64,000 nt of DNA from an uncultured Cytophagales bacterium. Its GTDB lineage: Bacteria; Bacteroidota; Bacteroidia; Cytophagales; Thermoflexibacteraceae. Shown in pieces: positions 35,946 through 44,918 of this stretch. The translations under genes were made by a program, and so were the position numbers. The stretch is taken from contig CALHUI010000012.1 in NCBI GenBank assembly GCA_938039675.1, positions 26,325 to 90,324 on the forward strand. Reading direction: 5' to 3'. The notes under the pieces are model-generated. The model made no database searches. It saw only the letters and a list, made by a program, of their open reading frames with translations, and had not been told where the DNA came from. The stretch's first letter is position 1. Every line of letters begins with the position of its first letter.

Positions 35946-38042
35946 TTATTGCATCCCTAACTCATTCATAATGAAACGCCAGAAATGGTCTTGCCGGGCA
36001 ATGGCTTGTTCGGTGCTTTTGCCGCTGCCGTGTCCGCTGTCGTAGTCCATGTAGAGCATGAAAGGACTTACCTGTCCGACGTTATTCTGCACGGCTGCCA
36101 CAAACTTTTTAGCGTGCAGCGGGTCAACGCGGGTGTCGTTTTCGCCTGCCGTTACCATCGTTGTGGGCATATTTACCCCCGTGCGGATGTTGTGGTAAGG
36201 CGAATATTGCAAGATGTTGTAAAAATCGTCTGCCTTGTCGGGGTCGCCGTACTCAGGAATCCAGTAGCGGGCAATCAGGAACTTGTGGAAACGCACCATG
36301 TCCAGCAGCGGAACGGCACAAACTGCCGCTTTGAAAAGGTCAGGACGCTGCGTGAGCATCGCGCCAATCAGTAAGCCGCCGTTGCTGCCGCCGTAAACCG
36401 CTAATTTTTCGCGCTGTGTATATTTTTCGGCAATCAGATATTCGGCTGCGGCAATAAAATCGTCAAAGCAGTTTTGCTTTTTGTTTAACATCCCGTCTAA
36501 ATGCCACTGTTCGCCGTACTCATCGCCCCCGCGGATGCCTGCAATGGCATAGACCCCGCCGCGATTGATAAAGGAAGCATTCAAGCCCACAAAACTTGGC
36601 GAAATACCGATTTGGAAGCCGCCGTAGCCGTAGAGCAGCGTCGGATTTTGTCCGTTCAACTCAATGCCTTTCTTGTGGATAACGAACAGGGGAACTTTTG
36701 TGCCGTCTTTGGATGGATAGAATACAATTTTGCCTTCAATCTGTTCGGTATTCACGGGCACTTTCGCCTGAAAGAACAGTTCCCACTTTTGCAGGTCTTT
36801 GACGTTGCTTTTGAAAATTTTGGTCGTGCCGGTGAAGGTGCTGAGTGTCATAAACACCGTGCCGCTTTCGCGGTGCATGTAGAGCGAAGAAACGTTGCCA
36901 AATTCGGGCGTTTCAATTTTTCGGATGAAATTGCCCTGCATGTCGTACAGCATGGCAGAGGTGATGACATCCTTCTTTTCCAAGACGGCAATTTTATCAT
37001 CCAGCACTTCAAAACCACTGATAACTACGTCTTTGCGCTCAGGAATGAGTGGTTTCCATTGCTCAAATTTCGGGTTGGCTTTGTCCGCCACCATGATTTT
37101 GCGGTTGGGTGCTTCGTGGTTGGTGTAAAAGTAAATTTTATCGCCAATTGCGTCGGGTCTTGCCTGATACTTGCGGCTGCTGTAAATCTCTACGGCAGCA
37201 TCTTCCGTTCCTGCCTTGCGCATTTTGAGTGAGTGCGTAGCATAAAAATCACCTTCGGAAATGAAGGTTTGGTCAGAGTAGCGCGTGTCGTAAACGCCGG
37301 CAAAGTTTTTGGCATCGGCAGGCGCAATGAGGAACTTATCGGTGCTGCGGTCTGCGCCAAGTTTGTGCAGGTAGGTTTTCAGCGGGATTTGCTTTTCCAG
37401 CATTTCCTTTGTTCCTACGGTGATGTAGGCGTGCTTGCCGTCTTTGGTGAAGCTGAACCCGCGCAGCCCTTCAATCGGTTTGTAGAGTTGCTTGCCCGTT
37501 TTGGTGTCAATGATGTAATAGGTGCTGATTTCCGCACCTTTGCTTTGCAAACCGACGCCCGCAATGGCGGCATTTTCGGTATAGGCGATGCCCGTAATGG
37601 AAGATTTGCCCGAAGGGTCAATCTTTTCGGGGTCAAAAAGTAAAATATTTTTACCATTGATGCGTGTGTAAAACTTGCTTTGCTTTTCGCCTTGTTTTTT
37701 GATGGTCAGAAATTGGCGGTCGGCAACCAATGTGGGCGCGCTTTCAATGTCGCGGTTGATGTAGGCGGCAATTTCCTCTTTCAATCCTGCAATCGGTGGG
37801 CAATGCTTGTCCAAATATTCCAGCGTTGCATCGTGCTGGCTGCGCGTCCAACTCACTACTTCGGGCTTGGTTTTATCTTCCAACCATTCGTAAGGGTCGG
37901 TCAGCAGCGTGCCGTGCAGGTTGTGCGTAACGGGTTGCGACTGCGTGGCAGGCGGTATAAACTTTTTCTGTGGGGCTTGTGCGTGTAGCATGGTTATCAT
38001 GGCTGAGGCGCAAAGTAAAGCCACCGGAAATTTTGTTTTCAT
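35946..38042 (-). CDS. Secreted prolyl oligopeptidase (S9A family)
   Basis: This serine peptidase cleaves peptides after proline. It is about 698 residues long with a signal peptide (MKTKFPVALLCASAMITMLHAQ), so it acts outside the cytoplasm. The N-terminal strand DPYEWLEDK and a 7-bladed propeller are followed by the hydrolase domain with the catalytic Ser in YGGSNGGLLIGA, Asp in TAGENDTRVDPLH and His in YDSGHGSGKS. Two further ATGs lie 6 and 12 bases upstream. A minus-strand TACCTTTG -7 element at 38069-38076 favours the ATG at 38042, which leaves a leader of about 20 bases. Confidence 0.95.
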   Translation of the reverse strand: MKTKFPVALLCASAMITMLHAQAPQKKFIPPATQSQPVTHNLHGTLLTDPYEWLEDKTKPEVVSWTRSQHDATLEYLDKHCPPIAGLKEEIAAYINRDIESAPTLVADRQFLTIKKQGEKQSKFYTRINGKNILLFDPEKIDPSGKSSITGIAYTENAAIAGVGLQSKGAEISTYYIIDTKTGKQLYKPIEGLRGFSFTKDGKHAYITVGTKEMLEKQIPLKTYLHKLGADRSTDKFLIAPADAKNFAGVYDTRYSDQTFISEGDFYATHSLKMRKAGTEDAAVEIYSSRKYQARPDAIGDKIYFYTNHEAPNRKIMVADKANPKFEQWKPLIPERKDVVISGFEVLDDKIAVLEKKDVITSAMLYDMQGNFIRKIETPEFGNVSSLYMHRESGTVFMTLSTFTGTTKIFKSNVKDLQKWELFFQAKVPVNTEQIEGKIVFYPSKDGTKVPLFVIHKKGIELNGQNPTLLYGYGGFQIGISPSFVGLNASFINRGGVYAIAGIRGGDEYGEQWHLDGMLNKKQNCFDDFIAAAEYLIAEKYTQREKLAVYGGSNGGLLIGAMLTQRPDLFKAAVCAVPLLDMVRFHKFLIARYWIPEYGDPDKADDFYNILQYSPYHNIRTGVNMPTTMVTAGENDTRVDPLHAKKFVAAVQNNVGQVSPFMLYMDYDSGHGSGKSTEQAIARQDHFWRFIMNELGMQ

Positions 38043-38119
38043 ACGCATGTACAAGATGTGTGTAGTTTCAAAGGTACGTTATTTAGTAATTTTCATCCTA
38101 AATCTCCTTATTTTGCTCT

Positions 38120-40828
38120 ATGCAAACGCTATTATGGGCAATTTTACCGCTGGCAGGGGCAGTGATAACTTGGCTGCTGCCTCTCAACAGGGGCAAAACC
38201 GTTTCGGCATGGGCTACGCTTGCCGCTTTGGGCGGTTGTGCTTATGCCTATGCCGTGCAGGACTTTTCCGATGCCGTCCGTTGGCAATGGGCTTCGCAAA
38301 TCGCTTTCCGCTGGGCAGCCGATGCCAAAGCCCTTGCCATGCTTCTGATGGTAAACTTCGTATCGCTTGCCGTGCAGGTTTATTCGTGGGGCTACATGCG
38401 GCACGAACCCCGCCAACGCGACTACTTCGCACTGCTGGGGCTGTTTACCTTTGCCATGAACATGCTCATTATCAGTGCCGATTTGCTGTCGCTGTTCTTT
38501 TTCTGGGAAATCGTCGGGTTTTGCAGTTGGGCACTGATTGGCTTTTGGCGCGAAAAAGCCCTTGCGGGCATGGCTGCCAACAAAGCTTTCCTTATCAACC
38601 GCTTGGCAGATTTGGGTTTTCTGGCAGCATTGGGCGGCATGTGGGCTGCTTATGGTTCGTTTGACCTGACGATGCTCAACAGCCCTTCCCAAGCCACCGT
38701 TTGGCACCCACTGATTGGCGGCGGCTTACTGCTGGCAGCAATGGGTAAATCGGCACAATTCCCCTTTTCGGTGTGGCTGCCCGATGCCATGCAAGGTCCG
38801 ACACCTGTTTCCGCCCTGATGCACGCCGCCACGATGGTAGTTGCGGGCGTATTCCTGCTCATGCGCGTTTTTCCCGTTTTGGGTGCTGATATTCAGATGC
38901 TTGCCTTGTGGATTGGCAGCTTTACCGCCCTGCCGGGCGCAGCGGCAGCCGCCACGCAATACGACCTGAAACGCATTTTAGCCTATTCCACCATTTCGCA
39001 GTTGGGGCTGATGCTGGCGGCTGTGGGCGCGGGCAACCCCGATGCGGCATTTCTGCACCTGCTCACGCACGGCTTTTACAAAGCGGCGTTGTTCCTTTGT
39101 GCGGGTGTCATCATCCACACGGCACACACGCAAGACATCCGCCAAATGGGCGGCATGATGCAGCTCAAACCGCTGTTTATCCTCTTCACTTTGGCAGGTG
39201 CAGGGCTGGCAGGCGTACCGCTCACGGCGGGTTTTTTGTCCAAAGAAACGGTTTTGGAAAGCCTGTGGCACAGAGGCGGCATTTCGGGTGTGAGTTGTTT
39301 TTTGATGTTGCTGCTCACCTCATTGGGAACGGCATTTTACACTGCCCGCATGTGGTTTTTGGTTTTCTATTCCCGCAAGCGAAATTCGGTTGATTATCAA
39401 GCCGTTAAAACTTCAACAGGCGAATATGCGGCAATCGTGGCGCTTGCCGTTTTCATTCCGTTTATTGCTTTCTCACTTTCGCCGCTGCATTGGCTTGAAA
39501 GTCTGCTGACCTTCCGCATAGCCCTACCGCAAGAATCTGCGCCGCTGTGGTTGCTTATTGTTTCCCTTGCGTTGCTGGCGGGCGGTGCGGCTTTTGCATG
39601 GCGGATTTACTGCTGCCGCATCAATGCCCTGCAACAAGAGGCTGATTTAGCAGAACTGCCCGCATGGCGCACGGCATACAATTTTTTATATTTGGATACG
39701 ATTTACTACCGCCTATGGCAGCATACGGAAACAGCCTTTGCCCGATTTTTAGCATGGAAACACCAAACGGCAACCCATCAACCGCCAAAAGTGTGGACGG
39801 AAGGCAGTAAGTATCTTACTTTCACCGCTATTGGCAAGTGGTTGGAGCATCGCAGCCTGCCTGCATTGGTGGCGGCAAGTCGGCGCGTGGCGGCTTGGGA
39901 GCAAACCTTTTTAGACCGCCCGATAGACCTGCTGGCAAAAACGGCGATTGTGGTCGGGCATGTGCAGGCATGGCTGGACCGCGTGGCAGTGGATGGTATC
40001 ATTCGCGGCATTTATCAAACAATCGGCAGCATGGGCAAACGCATCCGAACCTTACAAAGCGGCAAAGTGCAGAGCTATTACCTCATGGCGCTGCTGTTTT
40101 TGCTCTTGCTGCTGGCGGTGCTGCTCACGTCTTGCGAGCCTGTCAATCGCGATGGGGAGGAGGCAACCGCACCGCAGCGGGCAGAAGTCGCCCCGCCGCC
40201 CGACCTTGCTTCGGCAGTGAAAGATTTTACAAAAAACCGCGCCGTTTTATTGGCACAAGTCGGCAAATTGGCGCAAGAAGCCGACAGCACCCTGCAAACG
40301 CTGCCGTCTGCCACCAATACAGACAATGAGCCTTCGGCAGCAGACGATACGTCCGTGAACAATGCGCCCGCCAGCAGTCCCGAAAGTTTTAAAAGCCCGC
40401 TGGAACAGAAAGTAGAGGCTTGGGAGCGCGAATGGGAAGAAATTTTGATGCGCTACGAGCAAATGCGAACTTCGTTTCGCACTATGGCAAACTCACGCGA
40501 CTACTATTTTGAGCAAATGAACAACCAAACGGCACAAATTTCCGACAGCCGCTTGCGCCGTGCCGAGTTTAAGCGCAACAGCCGGGCGTTGGCAAATTTC
40601 AACCGCAACTATCGGCAGTGGTATCGCGAAATGGGCGAGGTTCAGCGGCGACTCTATCGCGGGCGCGACATCCGCCTACTGATGCGCACTGCCGTCATCC
40701 GCGAACAGTTTGATGCCGAAGCATTGGGCAATGTGCGCAAATACATCACCGAAACGCGCAACCTTTTGCAGCAAACCGATTCGTTGCTGCGCGCCGGCAA
40801 CACTCTTGCCACAGGCGAAATCAACTGA
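38120..40828 (+). CDS. nuoL: NADH-quinone oxidoreductase subunit L with fused C-terminal extension
   Basis: Residues 1-670 are the antiporter-like NuoL subunit of complex I: EIVGFCSWALIGFWREK, NKAFLINRLADLGFL, the proton-path segment LPDAMQGPTPVSALMHAATM, and at the C-terminus the long lateral helix region ending in a last membrane helix (SYYLMALLFLLLLLAVLL, from residue 652). Normal NuoL stops near here. Instead the frame continues through TSCEPVN (Cys672) into about 230 polar residues: a low-complexity linker (to about 750) and a charged helical domain (VEAWEREWEEILMRYEQMR, RRLYRGRDIRLLMRTA). The join looks like a lipoprotein signal with a lipobox. A DabB-type carbon transporter was considered but no DabA gene is adjacent. 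No other nuo genes flank it. Confidence 0.85.
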   Translation: MQTLLWAILPLAGAVITWLLPLNRGKTVSAWATLAALGGCAYAYAVQDFSDAVRWQWASQIAFRWAADAKALAMLLMVNFVSLAVQVYSWGYMRHEPRQRDYFALLGLFTFAMNMLIISADLLSLFFFWEIVGFCSWALIGFWREKALAGMAANKAFLINRLADLGFLAALGGMWAAYGSFDLTMLNSPSQATVWHPLIGGGLLLAAMGKSAQFPFSVWLPDAMQGPTPVSALMHAATMVVAGVFLLMRVFPVLGADIQMLALWIGSFTALPGAAAAATQYDLKRILAYSTISQLGLMLAAVGAGNPDAAFLHLLTHGFYKAALFLCAGVIIHTAHTQDIRQMGGMMQLKPLFILFTLAGAGLAGVPLTAGFLSKETVLESLWHRGGISGVSCFLMLLLTSLGTAFYTARMWFLVFYSRKRNSVDYQAVKTSTGEYAAIVALAVFIPFIAFSLSPLHWLESLLTFRIALPQESAPLWLLIVSLALLAGGAAFAWRIYCCRINALQQEADLAELPAWRTAYNFLYLDTIYYRLWQHTETAFARFLAWKHQTATHQPPKVWTEGSKYLTFTAIGKWLEHRSLPALVAASRRVAAWEQTFLDRPIDLLAKTAIVVGHVQAWLDRVAVDGIIRGIYQTIGSMGKRIRTLQSGKVQSYYLMALLFLLLLLAVLLTSCEPVNRDGEEATAPQRAEVAPPPDLASAVKDFTKNRAVLLAQVGKLAQEADSTLQTLPSATNTDNEPSAADDTSVNNAPASSPESFKSPLEQKVEAWEREWEEILMRYEQMRTSFRTMANSRDYYFEQMNNQTAQISDSRLRRAEFKRNSRALANFNRNYRQWYREMGEVQRRLYRGRDIRLLMRTAVIREQFDAEALGNVRKYITETRNLLQQTDSLLRAGNTLATGEIN

Positions 40829-40914
40829 AAACCGCCCCGTGCAGGAAAAACTTTTGATTTTTATACCGCATAACGCTAACTTTACGAAGTAACCAAATAC
40901 ACTTGGTCATTTTT

Positions 40915-43587
40915 ATGCAGCAATCGCGCTTTCATTCAGTTATTCTTTTTGCCGCTTTTTGGCTACTCACCTTCAACGCATCTTTTGCGCAGCAAGATTT
41001 TACCGTTACCGGTAAAGTACTTGATATGCAAGGTAAACCTGTGGCAGGTGCAAAGGTATCCATAGAAAGGAGCGCTTTTACCGATACGGATGAAAACGGT
41101 TACTTTTCTATTACGTTATCTAAGCCAATTGACCAACAGGCAAAAGATGTACGTGTATTACGCAGGCATATGCGAATAAAAGATATTCGCTATTTAGCCA
41201 ATGCCCGCGATTTCAGAATTCAGATGCAAGATGCCCCCGGTTTTTTTCAGGGACAAGTACTTTCGGCTGAAGGAGAGCCTCAAAGTGCTGCAGAAGTGTT
41301 TATCAAAGCAGGAGACAAGTCGGAGACTGTAGCTACCGATGCCCAAGGATTTTTCTTTACTCACCTGCCCAACGATATCCCGCTTACCAAAGAAATCTCA
41401 TTTACAGTAAACAACAACCGCATTGCACCTGATAAAATTACGATTTTCCAGAATGCCGGTTTTGTCATTCTGAGTACGCCTAAACAAAAGCCAGCCCCAA
41501 GCAACAAAGAAACTGCGGACGTTAAAAAAGACGTTATCAGCGTAACTATCTACGATGAGAGCTACTTGCCCATTCCTAACCTGAAACTTCAGGTAGATGG
41601 CGTAACTTACATCACCGATAATGAGGGCAAATTCGTTATCAAATCTTTGCAAATAGATGTCAGCCGCTTTAATGTGGAGGGTTATGAAATCGCCAAGTTT
41701 GATTTTGATGCAGAAGGCAACTACGTATTCATTGTAGTAAAGTCGGAAGGGTCGCGCACAACGCCTTTGATTCCGATACGCGAAAGCCTTGATTCTACAA
41801 TTATAGATTACCGCAATGATTTTTATAGCATCATTAACGAGCTGGAACTGCGCAAGCAAATACTTGCTGAAAAAAGCAACCAAATCCGCAGTGAAATGGA
41901 GCGCGTGGCAGAAAAGCTCAATAATCAGCCCGATGTTACTCCTACGCAGCGCGAAAACCTCAAAAAGTACCTGAAAAATTTGGAATTGGCACTCATAGAA
42001 AACGACATAGCCTATGAAAATGCCCAGCAAAAATCGCAAGAACTGATAGAACGACTGAAATCTACCATTCTTGAGAAAGACGACAAGATTACCACTGTTG
42101 AAAGCCAGAAGCAAGTCACCATTCAGATTTTGTACATAGTCGCATTTATTGCATTTATTCTGCTTTTGGCAATCATTTTCGGCTATCAGGCTTTGCGTAA
42201 GATTAATCAGCAAAAACAGAAAATAGAACGGCAGCGCGATGAGATTACGCAGGCTTACAACAATATTAAAACGCTAAGCGCAATTGGTCAGAAAATCACC
42301 TCTACGCTTGATTTCAAAACACTGATTTCAACCATTAACAGCAATGTTGTTTCATTATTAGATGCCTCTGTTTTTGGCGTAGGCGTTTTCAATGAGGCAG
42401 AACAAAAAATAGAATTCATGGACTTTGTGGCTAATGGCAAGCAGCAGTCATACCATTTTGAACCCATGAGCAATGTCAATAATTTTTCTGTTTGGTGTCT
42501 AAAAAACAGAAAAGAGGTGGTTATCAACAATTTAGCAGTAGATTATGCCAAATATATCAATCCTCCTAACTATCAGGTAACGGATGATATGCCAAAGTCT
42601 TTGCTGTATTTGCCGCTCATTCGCGAAAACAGAGCCATAGGTGTTATCACAGTGCAGAGTACGAAGACCAATGCTTACACGGATATAGACCTGAAAGTAT
42701 TGAGTACATTGGCATCTTACATATCCATTGCCTTAGACAATTCCAACGCCTATGAAATTATTCGCCGCAAGAATAAGGACATCACCGACAGCATTCGCTA
42801 TGCGCAAACTATTCAGGAAGCAATGCTGCCTAGTCAGGCGCAAATGAAGGAAGTTTTTGGTGAACACTTCGTTATTTATCGTCCGAAAGACATTGTATCA
42901 GGCGACTTTTATTGGTTAGACCGGCTGAAAAGTGATGGTGAAGAGAGTGTTTCACCCCTATCAGCCATGTCCAACTTTGACAATAAAGTATTTTTCGCAA
43001 CCATAGACTGTACCGGACATGGTGTGCCCGGTGGCTTTATGACACTGATTGCCAATCAGTTATTAAATGAGATTGTCAGTACGCGCAAAATTCATGACCC
43101 TGCCATGATTATAGAGATGATGGACCGTAAAATCCGCAGCATTCTCAAACAGCAGGAAAAGGTTAATGACGACGGTATGGATATTTGCTTGACCATGATG
43201 GAAAGGCAGAAAGATGGCAGAATGCGCATAATTTATGCCGGTGCGCGTCGTCCACTGTATTTCTTTGTAGCCAAAGAAAATAAACTTTATACCCTCAAAG
43301 GCGACCGCGCTTCTTTGGGAGGGCCTCAACGCAAGGATACTAACTACAATCGCTATGAGTTGGTGCTCAACAAAGGCGACATGATTTACATGCTTACCGA
43401 TGGTTTCGCCGACCAAAACAATCCCGACAAGCAAAAGTTTGGCACTAAGAACCTGTGCGACATGCTGGAACTGCACGCTACTAAACCAGCAGACCAGCAA
43501 AAAAGTCTTATAGAAGCCAGCTTAGATGCGCATATGAACGGCGCAGAGCAGCGCGATGATATTACAGTAATAGGCATTCGCATCTAA
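40915..43587 (+). CDS. Membrane receptor with carboxypeptidase-regulatory-like, GAF and SpoIIE phosphatase domains
   Basis: The 890-residue protein has a signal peptide (to about residue 27, ...NASFAQ). It then has two or three carboxypeptidase-regulatory-like beta-sandwich repeats outside the membrane (FTVTGKVLDMQGKPVAGAKV and similar at about residues 105 and 210), a coiled coil, and one membrane helix near residue 410 (ILYIVAFIAFILLLAIIFGY). A cytoplasmic GAF domain (about 460-620) precedes a SpoIIE/PP2C-type Ser/Thr phosphatase: YRPKDIVSGDFYW, ATIDCTGHGVPGGFM and YMLTDGFADQ supply the metal-binding Asp residues. Such proteins usually act on anti-sigma-factor antagonists. I chose the ATG at 40915 over a TTG at 40903. 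It is followed closely by an LD-carboxypeptidase gene. Confidence 0.9.
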   Translation: MQQSRFHSVILFAAFWLLTFNASFAQQDFTVTGKVLDMQGKPVAGAKVSIERSAFTDTDENGYFSITLSKPIDQQAKDVRVLRRHMRIKDIRYLANARDFRIQMQDAPGFFQGQVLSAEGEPQSAAEVFIKAGDKSETVATDAQGFFFTHLPNDIPLTKEISFTVNNNRIAPDKITIFQNAGFVILSTPKQKPAPSNKETADVKKDVISVTIYDESYLPIPNLKLQVDGVTYITDNEGKFVIKSLQIDVSRFNVEGYEIAKFDFDAEGNYVFIVVKSEGSRTTPLIPIRESLDSTIIDYRNDFYSIINELELRKQILAEKSNQIRSEMERVAEKLNNQPDVTPTQRENLKKYLKNLELALIENDIAYENAQQKSQELIERLKSTILEKDDKITTVESQKQVTIQILYIVAFIAFILLLAIIFGYQALRKINQQKQKIERQRDEITQAYNNIKTLSAIGQKITSTLDFKTLISTINSNVVSLLDASVFGVGVFNEAEQKIEFMDFVANGKQQSYHFEPMSNVNNFSVWCLKNRKEVVINNLAVDYAKYINPPNYQVTDDMPKSLLYLPLIRENRAIGVITVQSTKTNAYTDIDLKVLSTLASYISIALDNSNAYEIIRRKNKDITDSIRYAQTIQEAMLPSQAQMKEVFGEHFVIYRPKDIVSGDFYWLDRLKSDGEESVSPLSAMSNFDNKVFFATIDCTGHGVPGGFMTLIANQLLNEIVSTRKIHDPAMIIEMMDRKIRSILKQQEKVNDDGMDICLTMMERQKDGRMRIIYAGARRPLYFFVAKENKLYTLKGDRASLGGPQRKDTNYNRYELVLNKGDMIYMLTDGFADQNNPDKQKFGTKNLCDMLELHATKPADQQKSLIEASLDAHMNGAEQRDDITVIGIRI

Positions 43588-43591
43588 AACG

Positions 43592-44512
43592 ATGTTCCCT
43601 CCGCTTTTAAAGCCCGGTGACACCATCGGGCTCATTAGTCCTGCCGGTTCATTATATGAAGAAGCCCCTTATCGGCAGGCCATACACTTATGGCAATCGC
43701 TTGGTTTTCAGGTCAAATGTGGCAGGCATTGGCAAGCTAAATGGGGTTATTTAGCCGGTACGGATGAGCAGCGCTTAGTCGATTTACATACTATGTTCGC
43801 CGACCCTGAAGTAAAAGCCATTATTGCTTTTCGCGGAGGATGGGGTTCTGCCCGCCTGTTGCCACATATCAACTTTGACCTGATAGCCGCTAATCCCAAA
43901 ATTTTTATGGGATATAGCGATATTACAACCCTGCTACTTGCTATTTACGCACGAACAGGATTGATTACTTGGCACGGAGCCGTAGCCCGCGATTTAGGCG
44001 ATGACTTTACTTTAAGCCGTCTGCATACCTTATTATATCAATCATCTGCCACAACTACTACCGTTCTACAAAGCTGTAATATGCTGCAAGCCGATAATGA
44101 GTTGATAGTAATAAAAGAAGGCGTTGTTTCCGGCAAACTTTTAGGAGGCAATCTCACAGTGCTGTGTTCACTTATCGGCAGCAAATACTTGCCTTCTTGG
44201 GAGGGTGCTATTTTATTTTTGGAAGATGTCGGTGAAGCAACTTACCGCATTGACCGTCTCTTTTGCCAATTGAAACTGGCAGGAATTTTGGACAAGGTTG
44301 CCGGAATTGTCTTGGGGGCTTTTACGCATTGTCCAGAGGGCAAAGGCGATTACAGCCGTTCGTTAGAGGATATATTCCGCGACTATATTATGCCGTTGGG
44401 TATTCCTGCATTTGCCGGCGCACAATTTGGACATATTCCGCAAAAGGTATTACTACCGGTAGGTGCTGATGTGCTTATCAATGCTGCTCAGGGAAGCATC
44501 TCTCTTATTTGA
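43592..44512 (+). CDS. Muramoyltetrapeptide LD-carboxypeptidase (S66 family)
   Basis: S66 peptidases remove the last D-Ala from peptidoglycan tetrapeptides during cell-wall recycling. The 306-residue protein has the family opening PLLKPGDTIGLISPAG, the nucleophile Ser region FMGYSDITTLLLA, GGNLTVLCSLIGS, the Glu-bearing LFLEDVGEATYRIDR and a C-terminal His in AGAQFGHIPQKVLLPVG. No signal peptide is seen, so it is cytoplasmic like LdcA. It begins 4 bases after the SpoIIE receptor gene and probably shares its transcript. Confidence 0.95.
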   Translation: MFPPLLKPGDTIGLISPAGSLYEEAPYRQAIHLWQSLGFQVKCGRHWQAKWGYLAGTDEQRLVDLHTMFADPEVKAIIAFRGGWGSARLLPHINFDLIAANPKIFMGYSDITTLLLAIYARTGLITWHGAVARDLGDDFTLSRLHTLLYQSSATTTTVLQSCNMLQADNELIVIKEGVVSGKLLGGNLTVLCSLIGSKYLPSWEGAILFLEDVGEATYRIDRLFCQLKLAGILDKVAGIVLGAFTHCPEGKGDYSRSLEDIFRDYIMPLGIPAFAGAQFGHIPQKVLLPVGADVLINAAQGSISLI

Positions 44513-44633
44513 TTGTAAGAAAGCAGAAAACTTACATATTTGCCATTGCTGATTTATTTACAGTCAATCTGTTGAAAATTGTATTTATTCAATATTTAAA
44601 TAATTTAAATCATTAAATAAAAAAAGAAAATTT

Positions 44634-44660
44634 TTTGGAGGCTGTTTTTATATATATTTG
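44634..44660 (+). promoter_or_regulatory. Candidate promoter of the 75-residue gene
   Basis: TATATTTG at 44653-44660 is an exact -7 match. The nearest TTTG (44634-44637) is only 15 bases upstream, which is short for a -33 element. The surrounding 44520-44690 stretch is very AT-rich. Confidence 0.45.
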
Positions 44661-44690
44661 TAATATCTAAACTAAATATGACATACCATT

Positions 44691-44918
44691 ATGAAACTTA
44701 ACGGCACGATAAATTCAGCCCGCAAGTATGTGGTAGTGATTAGCGGAGAGGCCACATCAGCTGCTGGAACGCGTTTGAGAGGTAGTTGCGTAGGTGTGGG
44801 TAGTGGTAGAGAGGCAGCACTTGCAGAGGCCAAACAAAATTTGGCACAACGCCTTCCTCAGTGGTCAGAATATGTAAATAGCTATTCTATTGTAGAAGAG
44901 AAAGAACTCTTTGGCTAA
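44691..44918 (+). CDS. Small 75-residue protein, dsRNA-binding-domain-like
   Basis: I do not recognise a named family. The predicted layout is two or three short strands (KYVVVISGEATS, LRGSCVGVG) followed by a helix (REAALAEAKQNLAQRLPQW). GVGSGREAALAEAKQNLA strongly recalls the GxGxSKKxAkxxAA signature at the end of a double-stranded-RNA-binding domain, although the basic KK is replaced by uncharged residues, which would weaken RNA binding. The gene has its own AT-rich upstream region with a -7 element, and its stop overlaps the stop of the convergent helicase gene by three bases. Codon use looks native. Confidence 0.6.
   Translation: MKLNGTINSARKYVVVISGEATSAAGTRLRGSCVGVGSGREAALAEAKQNLAQRLPQWSEYVNSYSIVEEKELFG

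Noticed and set aside
37909..38664. 251-residue plus-strand frame across the prolyl oligopeptidase/nuoL border
   Set aside because: It overlaps the starts of two clear genes; its Arg/Cys-rich sequence is an out-of-frame reading of nuoL.
38120..40100. DabB-type inorganic carbon transporter instead of NuoL
   Set aside because: DabB needs an adjacent DabA (DUF2309) gene, which is absent, and this protein has the long C-terminal lateral helix and final membrane helix typical of NuoL.
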